From Clostridiales bacterium (GTDB lineage Bacteria; Bacillota; Clostridia; Christensenellales; Aristaeellaceae), in NCBI GenBank assembly GCA_004557805.1, contig SFFS01000029.1, positions 1 to 18,358 of the forward strand: a stretch of 18,358 nucleotides of DNA. The letters run 5' to 3'. The notes beneath the pieces are model-generated. The model was given only the letters and a program-made list of their open reading frames with translations, was not told the origin of the DNA and ran no database searches. The translations under genes were made by a program, and so were the position numbers. Below, one piece after another: positions 1 through 6,874 of the stretch; position 1 is the stretch's first letter; each line of letters starts with the position of its first letter.

Positions 1-817
1 GATATTTCTGCATCGTAACAAAGATCAGGAAAATAGGCAGCAGCGACAACGTGGACATTGCAAACAGCGCGCCATAGTCGCTTTTGGCCGTCGTATCGCA
101 GAACAGCTTCAGCGCCAAGCTGACGGTATAGTTCTTCGTGCGGCGGATATACAGAAGCGGCCCCATATAGTCATTCCAGCGGCCAAGGAAGGAGAAAATG
201 GCCACTGTGGCGACAGCGGGAGAGAGCAACGGCAGGATAATCCGAGAATAGATCGCATAATACGAACAACCGTCTATTTTGGCAGCCTCGTCCAGATCCC
301 GCGGAATGCCGCCAATGAAGTTCATCATCAGATAAACATAGAAGCCTGAAACCGCAAACCAGTGCGGCACGATCAGCGGATAATAGGTATTGATCCAGCC
401 GAGCTTGTTATACCATAGATACTGCGGAATCATCATCACCTGCTCCGGCAGAAGCATCGTGCCCAGCACGATCACAAACAGCGCATTGCGCAGGCCGAAG
501 CGCAGGCGCGCCAGGCCATAGGCGACCATCGGTGTCGTAACGAGCACGCCAACCGTCGCCAACAGCGTCGTCAGAATCGTGTTGCGGAAAAACACCAGAA
601 AGCTCGTATCTGAAAATCCACGCCAGCCGTTGGAGTAGTTGACAAGCGTAAACTGCTGCGGAATCAGCTGCCCGGCCGTGTTCATAACGGTTTCGGTGGG
701 CTTGAAGGAACTCATCAGCATCCATACCAGCGGGTAGATCATCATAAGCCCCACCAGCAGCACCAGAAAATGATAAACGAGCGTGCCGGCCAGGTTTTTT
801 CTCGTTTTCTTTTTCAT
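1..817 (-). CDS. Carbohydrate ABC transporter permease, MalG-like (3' end beyond window)
   Basis: This is an inner-membrane permease subunit of a CUT1-type sugar importer. 272 codons are open from the ATG at 817 to the window edge. Family members are usually about 275-290 residues, so only a short tail is missing. The protein has a basic N-terminus (MKKKTRK), a first membrane helix at about residues 13-34, and further hydrophobic segments at about 75-100, 110-130, 150-168 and 200-212. The cytoplasmic EAA loop that docks the ATPase is clear at residues 177-196 (EAAKIDGC, then ILPLLSP). The start codon lies one base after the stop of the upstream permease, with GGTGGG just before it, so the two are translationally coupled. 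The permease family is certain; the sugar is unknown. Confidence 0.93.
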   Translation of the reverse strand, partial: MKKKTRKNLAGTLVYHFLVLLVGLMMIYPLVWMLMSSFKPTETVMNTAGQLIPQQFTLVNYSNGWRGFSDTSFLVFFRNTILTTLLATVGVLVTTPMVAYGLARLRFGLRNALFVIVLGTMLLPEQVMMIPQYLWYNKLGWINTYYPLIVPHWFAVSGFYVYLMMNFIGGIPRDLDEAAKIDGCSYYAIYSRIILPLLSPAVATVAIFSFLGRWNDYMGPLLYIRRTKNYTVSLALKLFCDTTAKSDYGALFAMSTLSLLPIFLIFVTMQKY

Positions 818-818
818 C

Positions 819-1724
819 TCAATACCCACCTTCATACACCCAGAAGCGCTTTGTGGCAAACAGAAACGCGGTGAACAGACTGACGATTGCAATCAGCACC
901 CATCCCAGCGCCGCGGAATATCCAACCTTATAAAAATCGAACGCCTGCTGATACATGTACAACACATAGAAAAGCGTAGAGTTGAGCGGTTTGCCCACGG
1001 TAATGATCTGGCCCTGTGCAAACACGAGCAGACCGTTGATCGTCTGCATGACGAGATTAAAGAAAATCGTGGACGTCAAAAGCGGCAGCGTAATTTTGAA
1101 AAACACCTTCGGCTTGTTCGCCCCGTCGATTTCGGCCGCCTCGTAGAGCGTCTGCGGGATCTGCTTCATTGAGGCAACGAAAATCAGCATCGAGGAGCCG
1201 AACTGCCAAACCGACAGCAGGATCAGCACGCCCAGCGCCGTGCTCGTCTGCCCCAGCCACGGCACCTTGATACCCAGAAGGCGATTGAGCAGGCCGTCCA
1301 GCGCGAACATGCGCTTCCACAGGATGGAAACGGCAACGCTTGCGCCCATGATGGACGGCAGATAGTACGTTGCGCGATAGAAGGGCGTCAGTGGTGTATT
1401 GCGCAGCAGCAGCAGCGCCACCAACAGCGCGAACACCAGCTTGAGCGGCACGGAAATGAGCGCGTATTTCAGGGTTACCGTAAGCGATTTCCAGAATTTT
1501 GCGTCCTGAAACAGCTTGGCATAGTTTTCCAGCCCGACCCACTTTGCCGGCTTGAGGATGTTATAATCACAGAAAGAATAGAACAGGGAGTTCAGCATCG
1601 GAATCACGATAAAAAAGCTGAAGCCGATAATGAGCGGAAGGCAGAAGATAACCCCCGCCGTTTTTTCACGGTCAAAGAACCCCCCGGCTATCTGATGCCG
1701 CTGTTGAATTCTGGTCATATTCAT
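819..1724 (-). CDS. Carbohydrate ABC transporter permease, MalF-like
   Basis: This is the first permease of the CUT1 sugar importer and partners the MalG-like subunit encoded one base downstream. It has 301 residues, normal for the family. A short cytoplasmic N-terminus (about residues 1-22) is followed by six hydrophobic segments. The EAA loop is at 195-214 (EAAEIDGANK, then ITLPLL), the contact point for the nucleotide-binding protein. The ATG at 1724 has AAGGGG eight bases upstream; an in-frame ATG two codons later is a weaker alternative. It lies 118 bases downstream of the binding-protein gene, a gap that contains two stem-loops. No ATPase gene is visible in the window, so a shared MsmK/MalK-type ATPase encoded elsewhere, or one past the left edge, is inferred. 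Confidence 0.94.
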   Translation of the reverse strand: MNMTRIQQRHQIAGGFFDREKTAGVIFCLPLIIGFSFFIVIPMLNSLFYSFCDYNILKPAKWVGLENYAKLFQDAKFWKSLTVTLKYALISVPLKLVFALLVALLLLRNTPLTPFYRATYYLPSIMGASVAVSILWKRMFALDGLLNRLLGIKVPWLGQTSTALGVLILLSVWQFGSSMLIFVASMKQIPQTLYEAAEIDGANKPKVFFKITLPLLTSTIFFNLVMQTINGLLVFAQGQIITVGKPLNSTLFYVLYMYQQAFDFYKVGYSAALGWVLIAIVSLFTAFLFATKRFWVYEGGY

Positions 1725-1750
1725 GTTTCACCCCTTCGTCTTTATGACAA

Positions 1751-1819
1751 CAGCATGGGAGTCAAGCGGCCCCCATGCTGCTTTCCGGGTCTATGCGATT
1801 GGGACGCGCCCTGCGCGTC
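1751..1819 (-). repeat. Two stem-loops between binding-protein and permease genes
   Basis: The first is a perfect 9-bp inverted repeat: CAGCATGGG at 1751-1759 pairs with CCCATGCTG at 1772-1780, with a 12-base loop. The second pairs GACGCG (1803-1808) with CGCGTC (1814-1819) across five bases. Neither is followed by a T-run on the minus strand, so they are not classical terminators. By analogy with malE-malF spacers, they may protect the 3' end of the binding-protein message, giving more binding protein than permease. That role is inference. Confidence 0.6.
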
Positions 1820-1842
1820 TGAAAACCGAACCGTAAATCCGC

Positions 1843-3111
1843 TTAGTTGCTGGCCGCCATAATCGCGGTGCCCTCGTCAAAGAGCTGCTGCGCGGCGTCC
1901 TGCGCGGACATCAGGCCGCTGTAAACCATTTCGTTCAGCTCGCTGATAAGTACGTCCACCTCGGAGAAGCCGTTGGAAGAAGGCGCATTGGCGGGGCTGC
2001 AGTTCGGGGTCACAACATCGGTGATGTAGGTGAACGCCTTTTGCACCGGCGCGTCAAGCAGCGGGGTGATGGCGGTGGCGACTTCGGTGTTGGCAGGCAC
2101 GCCAGGTTCTCCCAGAACGCAGGTCTGCGCTTCGACGGAGTTGGTCCACCAATTCAAAAGCGCGACGGCTTCGTCAATGTTCTCGCTCTGCGCGGAGATG
2201 CACCAGCACATCGCCTGGCGAAGATAGTTCGACTCCTTGAGGTTATCGCTCGGCCAAGTGGTGATGCCCAGCTCTTCGCCCTCGGGAGCGGCCGCCTGCA
2301 GCGCCTGGATCTGATTGGAATACCAAGTGGCGCACCAGGAAGCGTATTCACCCTCGGCGCCGTTAACCAGCGGCTGCTCCTCGGTGGAACCGGCGTTGGC
2401 GACGACGGTGTAGTCGATCAGCCAGCCTTCGTTATAGCCGCGTTCGATCAGGGCGAAGTAGGGCAACAGATCCTCGGCGGAATCCACGCCAAGCTGACCG
2501 TTTTCATACATGTGATGGCCAGTGCCGCGCGCAAGGAATTCGATCATCGTCGTCCAGTTGGACAGGAAGGTCTTCACGCCGGTCTTCTCGTAAATTTCCT
2601 TGCACAGCACGCAGAACTCGTCAATGGTCATGTTGTCTTTGATTTCGATGCCGTTGCTGTCCAGCAGGGTTTTGTTGTAGATCAGCGCGGGCGCGTTAAT
2701 GCCGGCACAGATGCCGTACAGCTTGCCATCGACAACGCCGGTGGCGAGCACGTTTTCAGAAACGTTCGACACATCCAGCGCGCCGCTTTCGATGTAGGGA
2801 TACAGATCCACGAGCATTTCGCCCTCGACGAAGTTGCCCATGTAGGCCGCCTGCAGCATGAACATTTCAGGCAGGTCGCCGCTGGCGCCGGCCGTGGACA
2901 TGCTGGTGACATGATCGGTGAAGCCGTTGGTCTGCGTTTCAATGTTCACGCCGGTCTGTTCCTTGTAGAGCTTGAGCGCGCTTTCGAATGCATCGATGCG
3001 GCCCTGGCCGCCCCACCACGCCACGTTCAGCGTGACATCCTCAGCGGAAGCGACGGCGACGCAGCAAAGCATCATCGCCACAGCTACGAACAGAGATACC
3101 AGTTTCTTCAT
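1843..3111 (-). CDS. Extracellular sugar-binding protein (SBP_bac_1 family)
   Basis: This is the substrate-binding component of the sugar ABC importer; it captures the sugar outside the membrane and delivers it to the two permeases. 422 residues, typical length. I chose the ATG at 3111 because AAGGAGG lies just upstream (3122-3128) and the protein then opens with a signal peptide: MKK, a hydrophobic core to about residue 19, and ASA before ED at 23/24. An upstream in-frame start at 3228 would put 39 unsuitable residues before the signal. The mature part shows the family's early AWWGG, a TWPSDNL segment and a VPANTEV segment near the C-terminus. No lipobox is evident: the only cysteines in the signal region are the pair after MML. 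The gene lies between the isomerase-like gene and the permeases, in one presumed transcript. Confidence 0.93.
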   Translation of the reverse strand: MKKLVSLFVAVAMMLCCVAVASAEDVTLNVAWWGGQGRIDAFESALKLYKEQTGVNIETQTNGFTDHVTSMSTAGASGDLPEMFMLQAAYMGNFVEGEMLVDLYPYIESGALDVSNVSENVLATGVVDGKLYGICAGINAPALIYNKTLLDSNGIEIKDNMTIDEFCVLCKEIYEKTGVKTFLSNWTTMIEFLARGTGHHMYENGQLGVDSAEDLLPYFALIERGYNEGWLIDYTVVANAGSTEEQPLVNGAEGEYASWCATWYSNQIQALQAAAPEGEELGITTWPSDNLKESNYLRQAMCWCISAQSENIDEAVALLNWWTNSVEAQTCVLGEPGVPANTEVATAITPLLDAPVQKAFTYITDVVTPNCSPANAPSSNGFSEVDVLISELNEMVYSGLMSAQDAAQQLFDEGTAIMAASN

Positions 3112-3205
3112 AGTTTTCCAAACCTCCTTGCAAAATATCTCACACGGGAAACCTCCCGTTATGATGAACGCATTCAGCGCAGGCAGCGAGCTGCGGACGT
3201 TTTTT

Positions 3206-3221
3206 CGGCGCGTGCGCGCCG
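3206..3221. repeat. GC-rich palindrome between isomerase-like and binding-protein genes
   Basis: CGGCGCG (3206-3212) and CGCGCCG (3215-3221) form a perfect 7-bp stem with a two-base centre. On the minus (transcribed) strand it is followed by A residues rather than T, so it is not an ordinary intrinsic terminator. It sits in the 131-base gap before the binding-protein start. A processing or stabilising hairpin is possible. Confidence 0.5.
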
Positions 3222-3242
3222 GGAACAAAGCCCGCGGCTTCC

Positions 3243-4712
3243 TCAGCGATGATGCTCCACCGTGAAGCCAACAATCTTGCCGAGCGCCTTAAGCTTATTG
3301 GTGTAGTCGCCATAAATCACAGCAAGATGATGGCCGTAGCCGCCCTCGGCCAGCGCGTGTCGGAATTCGCGCGCACCGCCTTCCACGCGGTAATACACTG
3401 CCGGGCTGCACTCGATATCGCGCAGCGAGCAGCCGACGATTTCGCCGCGGGTCACCATCATGCGCTTGCCATCACGGCTGAAGCGGCCAATAGTTACGGC
3501 GCGCGTACTGCCGGCGGCCATGTTGACCTGAATCTTCGCGCCCCAACCGGCATAGGTGAAGTGGCCAATATCGTAGGGCATGTCAGGCTGATCGAAACCC
3601 TCCAGCTTCAGAGAAGGCACTGCATGGCGAATCTCCAGCACGTCCTCATCGAATCCCTCGGCCGGGCCGTCAAGCAGCGTGGTCATGCCCAGATCCTCCA
3701 CTGGGCGGCGGTGCGCATGCACCAGCGACGGATTGCCCATGAACACGGATTTCTTGCTCAGATACATCATCACCATTACCGCCATCCAGACGTTGAGATC
3801 CTCTTCACAGGCGGTGGGAATTCCGCTGTCTTTGAGCATGGCGTGCGTCAAGCAAGGCGTGCATTTGTTCGCCATCGGCAGCCGCGTGGCACAAAGCTCC
3901 TTGCAGGCCGTGGTAAACGCGTTGCAGCCGAGACTTTCCATCATGACCTTTACGGCTTCTTTGTAGCGCAGGTCCGAAGAAATCCATTCTTTGGTAATGT
4001 TTGCCTTGCCGGCTCCGGCCATCAGCCGGTCCGCTTCCTCAGAAATCTTCTCTTCGCAGTCGAGGTTCTTCATCACATCAAATACATCCTTGATGCTCCT
4101 GCGGGCGCTGCGAATGCCGTACATACGGTTGAGACCGTACAGATCAGGATTGCTGGAATTAACGGAAACAGGGAACTGCTCGCACGCGGTCAGCACAAGA
4201 AGTTTTGTGCTGCGAATCGCCTTGCGCACCTGCAGCAGCGAAAGGATTTCGTTGTATTCTTCATAATCGTGGCCGAAATAGAATTCCGTGCCGGTCTCAG
4301 AATAGAACGCGCCCAGATCGACCGGTGCCGGACCGTTGTTAATCATCGAAATGGGCTTACCAAGGCGCTCCAGACCGGGCAGACGATAGGAGATGAGGAA
4401 AATATCCACTTCATCCAGATCGTCCTTGAGCACATCGAAGCTCTCATCCGGGATATAGAAACTTTCAGTATATTCGATATAGGCGGGTTCGAGCACGTTG
4501 GCGCAACCGGCAAGATTCTTCTTCAGCACCTCGACCCAGACGCGCACCTGCTCACGGCCTACGCGCTGCTCATATTCTGGAGACAGTTCCTCCACCGTGC
4601 CCACGCGGCAGGGGCCTTCCCAGATAGCGGTATGCACAACGTTGCTGAAAATCGGCTTGACATTGATTTTGACGTCAATCGCTTTTTTCATGTGGAATTC
4701 TTTATCCTCCAT
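3243..4712 (-). CDS. L-fucose/L-arabinose isomerase-superfamily protein
   Basis: This is probably a cytoplasmic, metal-dependent aldose-ketose isomerase acting on the sugar imported by the downstream transporter; the exact substrate is not readable. 489 residues, near the usual 450-590 for this superfamily. Recognisable parts are GIPTACEEDLN at about 297-307 followed by the hydrophobic stretch MAVMVMMYLSKKSVFMGNP (a FucI/AraA-like segment with acidic metal-ligand candidates). The C-terminal domain has WGAKIQVNM at about 390-398 and HHLAVIYGD at about 461-469. Residues 270-287 carry four cysteines (CKELC, then CTPC), which is unusual. The start is uncertain: ATG 4712 has almost no ribosome site, while ATG 4691 (MKKAIDV) has GGAGG 14 bases upstream. 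It is the first gene of the transporter operon. Confidence 0.8.
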   Translation of the reverse strand: MEDKEFHMKKAIDVKINVKPIFSNVVHTAIWEGPCRVGTVEELSPEYEQRVGREQVRVWVEVLKKNLAGCANVLEPAYIEYTESFYIPDESFDVLKDDLDEVDIFLISYRLPGLERLGKPISMINNGPAPVDLGAFYSETGTEFYFGHDYEEYNEILSLLQVRKAIRSTKLLVLTACEQFPVSVNSSNPDLYGLNRMYGIRSARRSIKDVFDVMKNLDCEEKISEEADRLMAGAGKANITKEWISSDLRYKEAVKVMMESLGCNAFTTACKELCATRLPMANKCTPCLTHAMLKDSGIPTACEEDLNVWMAVMVMMYLSKKSVFMGNPSLVHAHRRPVEDLGMTTLLDGPAEGFDEDVLEIRHAVPSLKLEGFDQPDMPYDIGHFTYAGWGAKIQVNMAAGSTRAVTIGRFSRDGKRMMVTRGEIVGCSLRDIECSPAVYYRVEGGAREFRHALAEGGYGHHLAVIYGDYTNKLKALGKIVGFTVEHHR

Positions 4713-4735
4713 ATATTCCGGATTTCTGTAAAAAC

Positions 4736-4765
4736 ATCATATCATTGATACATGGCTTTTGTCTT
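4736..4765 (-). promoter_or_regulatory. Possible promoter of the sugar import/isomerase operon
   Basis: On the minus strand a TATGAT -10 box (4736-4741) lies 18 bases from an AAGACA -35 (4760-4765). An 11-base inverted repeat, TATCA-T-TGATA at 4740-4750, overlaps the upstream edge of the -10 and could be an operator. The sufE stop codon (4777) is just upstream and no terminator is seen between them, so read-through from the sulfur operon is also possible. Confidence 0.35.
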
Positions 4766-4776
4766 TGTGGGAATGG

Positions 4777-5205
4777 TCAGAAACTTTGCGGATTTTGTCC
4801 TTCATCTGCAAATTTACGAATTCGCTCCTCCGTCTCCTCCATCCCGCGCAGGCGATTCGCATCGATAATCTCCGCCTCATAGAGCAGTCGGGCAAGCCCC
4901 AGCCGTTCTCCGCACAGCGTTTCCAGCGGAATTTCCCGCACAACCAGCGCGATCAGATCAGCCAGTCCCTTGACAAACAACGAGTCGCTCTGGCTTTGCA
5001 GCGCGACTCGCTTTTTCTGTTTTTCCAGCAAAATCCACAGTTTTGAATCGCATGACGCAACGCGCGCTTCTTCCGTGCATCGTTCTCGCGTCAGCGCGGG
5101 CGTATCCAGCGCCAGATCAGCGAGATAATCAAAGCGATCAAGGTCGTTCTCCAGCGCAAGCAGCGCCGCCACCGGCGCAAATCCCTTCAATTTTTCAGCG
5201 TCCAT
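4777..5205 (-). CDS. sufE: SufE-family sulfur acceptor protein
   Basis: SufE/CsdE proteins take the persulfide sulfur from a type II cysteine desulfurase and pass it on, stimulating the desulfurase. The 142-residue length is typical. The expected acceptor cysteine is C52 in the segment RVASCDSKLW, matching the family pattern of a small residue, Cys, polar residue, Ser, then a hydrophobic/Trp segment. C43 is a second, non-motif cysteine. The ATG at 5205 is preferred because GGGAG lies eight bases upstream and it overlaps the desulfurase stop (5195) by 11 nt; a longer start at 5235 would read further into the desulfurase. Being coupled to the desulfurase gene strongly supports a partner role. 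No sufB, sufC or sufD is in the window. Confidence 0.88.
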   Translation of the reverse strand: MDAEKLKGFAPVAALLALENDLDRFDYLADLALDTPALTRERCTEEARVASCDSKLWILLEKQKKRVALQSQSDSLFVKGLADLIALVVREIPLETLCGERLGLARLLYEAEIIDANRLRGMEETEERIRKFADEGQNPQSF

Positions 5206-6409
5206 ATCGTTTCTCCCATCTCCGCATAATTTCACGCATTGACATCAGCAGCGCGTCGACGTCCTCCTGCGTGTTATAAATTCCAATCGATGCACGCAGC
5301 GTCGCGTCCAGCCCCATCCGTTCGTGCGCCACATGCGCGCAGTGCTTACCGCAGCGCAGCGCAATGCCGCGCATTTGCAGCATCTGTGCCAGATCAACCG
5401 GATGAATCCGCTCCGAATAAAACGCCACGACCGGCAGCGAGTTCTCCCCTGCCGCAAGCACGCGCACGCCCGGAATTTCGGCGAGTCCGCTGCGAAGCGC
5501 GTCCGCAAGCGCGCGCTCATTCCGCCAGCATTCCTCCGGCGTATGGCTTTGCAGATATTCAATCGCCGCCTGCAGGCCGATCGCCTCCGCAACCGGCGGC
5601 GTACCCGCCTCCAGCCCCTGTACGCCCTTCGCGCGCACGAAGCCCTTTTCCGTAGCTTCCTCCACCATTCCACCGCCCAAACGGCCGTATCCTTCTTCGG
5701 CCCATTCCTTGCGCATCGCCATGACGCCCACACCCAACGGGCCATAGAGCTTGTGCCCGGAAAAGCATAAAAAATCGCAGCCCAGCCCGTTAAAGTTCAG
5801 CCTGTCGTGCGGAACCCGCTGGGTTGCGTCCACCACAACCGGAACGCCCCGGCCGCGGAAAAATCGCATCATTTCATCGAGCGGCGCGTTCCAGCCGGTG
5901 CTGTTCGCGCCCGCCGTAATCACCGCCGCCACCGTATTTCGGTCGGTCAGCGTTTCCAACCGCGAAATCTCGGGAATCCCCTGTGCATCCAGCGGCAGCA
6001 CGCGCAGTTCCGCACCCTTTTCGCGGCATGCGGCCGCCCAGGGCAAAAAAGCCGAATTATGCTCCAGCGCCGTCGTGACGACGTTGCAGCCTCGTGCAAG
6101 CCGTTTCTTTGCAATCATTGCGCAGGCAATGTTCAGCGCGTCGGTCGCATTCAGGGTGAACGCCGTCTGCTCCGGCCTTGCGCCGATCCACTCTGCCGTG
6201 CACGCGCGAGCCGCTTCGTAACTACGCGTTGCATGCTCGGCCAACGCATATCCGCCGCGATGAATATTCGCGTTTTCATATGCGTAAAAATGCGTCATTC
6301 GCTCCAGCACGGCTTTCGGCTTCTGCGCAGTGGCCGCGCTGTCGAGATAAACCGGCGCGTCAGCGCCTTCAAAAAACGGGAAGTCCCCACGAATTTGCTC
6401 AGGCCTCAT
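5195..6409 (-). CDS. sufS: Cysteine desulfurase, SufS/CsdA (group II) type
   Basis: This PLP enzyme converts L-cysteine to L-alanine and leaves a persulfide sulfur on its active-site cysteine for Fe-S cluster or thio-cofactor synthesis. 404 residues, normal for SufS. Landmarks are YLDSAATAQKP at 21-32, NIHRGGYALAEHAT at 48-61, H117 in ALEHNSA, D194 in VVVDATQ, the PLP lysine K220 in FSGHKLYGP, and the persulfide cysteine C357 in RCGKHCAH. RASIGIYNT follows at 372-380. The start at 6409 overlaps the preceding gene's stop by 11 nt with GGGTG upstream; the stop overlaps sufE by the same length. The operon has desulfurase plus SufE without SufBCD, like the CsdA-CsdE pair, so SufS versus CsdA naming is a matter of convention here. 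Confidence 0.95.
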   Translation of the reverse strand: MRPEQIRGDFPFFEGADAPVYLDSAATAQKPKAVLERMTHFYAYENANIHRGGYALAEHATRSYEAARACTAEWIGARPEQTAFTLNATDALNIACAMIAKKRLARGCNVVTTALEHNSAFLPWAAACREKGAELRVLPLDAQGIPEISRLETLTDRNTVAAVITAGANSTGWNAPLDEMMRFFRGRGVPVVVDATQRVPHDRLNFNGLGCDFLCFSGHKLYGPLGVGVMAMRKEWAEEGYGRLGGGMVEEATEKGFVRAKGVQGLEAGTPPVAEAIGLQAAIEYLQSHTPEECWRNERALADALRSGLAEIPGVRVLAAGENSLPVVAFYSERIHPVDLAQMLQMRGIALRCGKHCAHVAHERMGLDATLRASIGIYNTQEDVDALLMSMREIMRRWEKRYGR

Positions 6410-6788
6410 TTTGCTTCACCCGCCACAGCGCATGCGCGTAATCATCCGCCGTACGCACATCGTCCAACATTTCCGCCGGCATACGCACGCCAATTCCCTT
6501 CTCGATTTCCATCATCAGCAGATTCTTGCGGCTGACCACATAGCTTGTCTGATGGCAATCGACCGTCGCCAGGCGTTCCTCCAGCCGCTCGGTATCAACA
6601 TCCTTCATCCGCAGCTTTACGCTGTATACGACCAGCCGGTAAAGATCCCGCTCCTTCGTTCCCGCCGGCAGCGACAGCCGCATGCAAATATACTCATACA
6701 GCGCGCGCGAAAACGCGTTGAAGTCCGTCGCCGTGCGCATTTTCTCCAGCATTTCCGCCCGTTTCGCAGCAGCCTCCCGTTGTTCCAT
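6399..6788 (-). CDS. Small protein with acyl-carrier-protein-like C-terminal half, no Ser attachment site
   Basis: I do not recognise a named family for the whole protein. From the ATG at 6788 it is 129 residues, charged and probably all-helical. Residues 93-113 (MEIEKGIGV, then MPAE, then VRT) align without gaps to helix II-III of E. coli acyl carrier protein as I remember it (MALEEEF, IPDEE, ITT), including the proline and threonine. At the position of the phosphopantetheine serine I find V85, with S86 one residue off, so it is unlikely to carry the cofactor. Start choice: GGAG lies seven bases before 6788, whereas an upstream ATG at 6827 falls inside the promoter. It overlaps the desulfurase start by 11 nt, so a role with the desulfurase is inferred. 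Function unknown. Confidence 0.75.
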   Translation of the reverse strand: MEQREAAAKRAEMLEKMRTATDFNAFSRALYEYICMRLSLPAGTKERDLYRLVVYSVKLRMKDVDTERLEERLATVDCHQTSYVVSRKNLLMMEIEKGIGVRMPAEMLDDVRTADDYAHALWRVKQNEA

Positions 6789-6813
6789 TGTCGCACTCCA
6801 TTCCGTATTTTGT

Positions 6814-6842
6814 TTGAAATTGTTCATAATTTATTATATACT
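6814..6842 (+). promoter_or_regulatory. Sigma-A promoter for the AraC-family regulator
   Basis: TTGAAA (6814-6819), a 17-base spacer and TATACT (6837-6842) make a near-consensus promoter. Predicted start is about 6849, giving a leader of about 26 bases with GGGAGG at 6861-6866 eight bases before the ATG. It is interleaved with the divergent promoter of the sulfur operon. Confidence 0.7.
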
Positions 6843-6856
6843 GTAAAAAATGTCAA
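6828..6856 (-). promoter_or_regulatory. Sigma-A promoter for the ACP-like/sufS/sufE operon
   Basis: On the minus strand a perfect TTGACA (6851-6856) is 17 bases from TAAATT (6828-6833). The same -10 form and spacing is found at the rpmG promoter (11602-11630), which supports it. A better-looking TATAAT at 6833-6838 is only 12 bases away and is not usable with this -35. The start would be about 6821, which rules out translation from the ATG at 6827 and supports the start at 6788. Confidence 0.65.
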
Positions 6857-6874
6857 GCGTGGGAGGTTCGAAAA

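Noticed and set aside
3206..3221. Palindrome next to TTTTTT as a terminator
   Set aside because: The T-run precedes the stem on the plus strand and is an A-run after it on the transcribed minus strand, so it has the wrong polarity.
2041..3252. 403-codon frame on the plus strand opposite the binding-protein gene
   Set aside because: No ribosome site or motif; the minus strand has a signal peptide and SBP features.
3249..4748. 499-codon frame on the plus strand opposite the isomerase-like gene
   Set aside because: Antisense shadow; the minus strand has FucI/AraA-like motifs and operon context.
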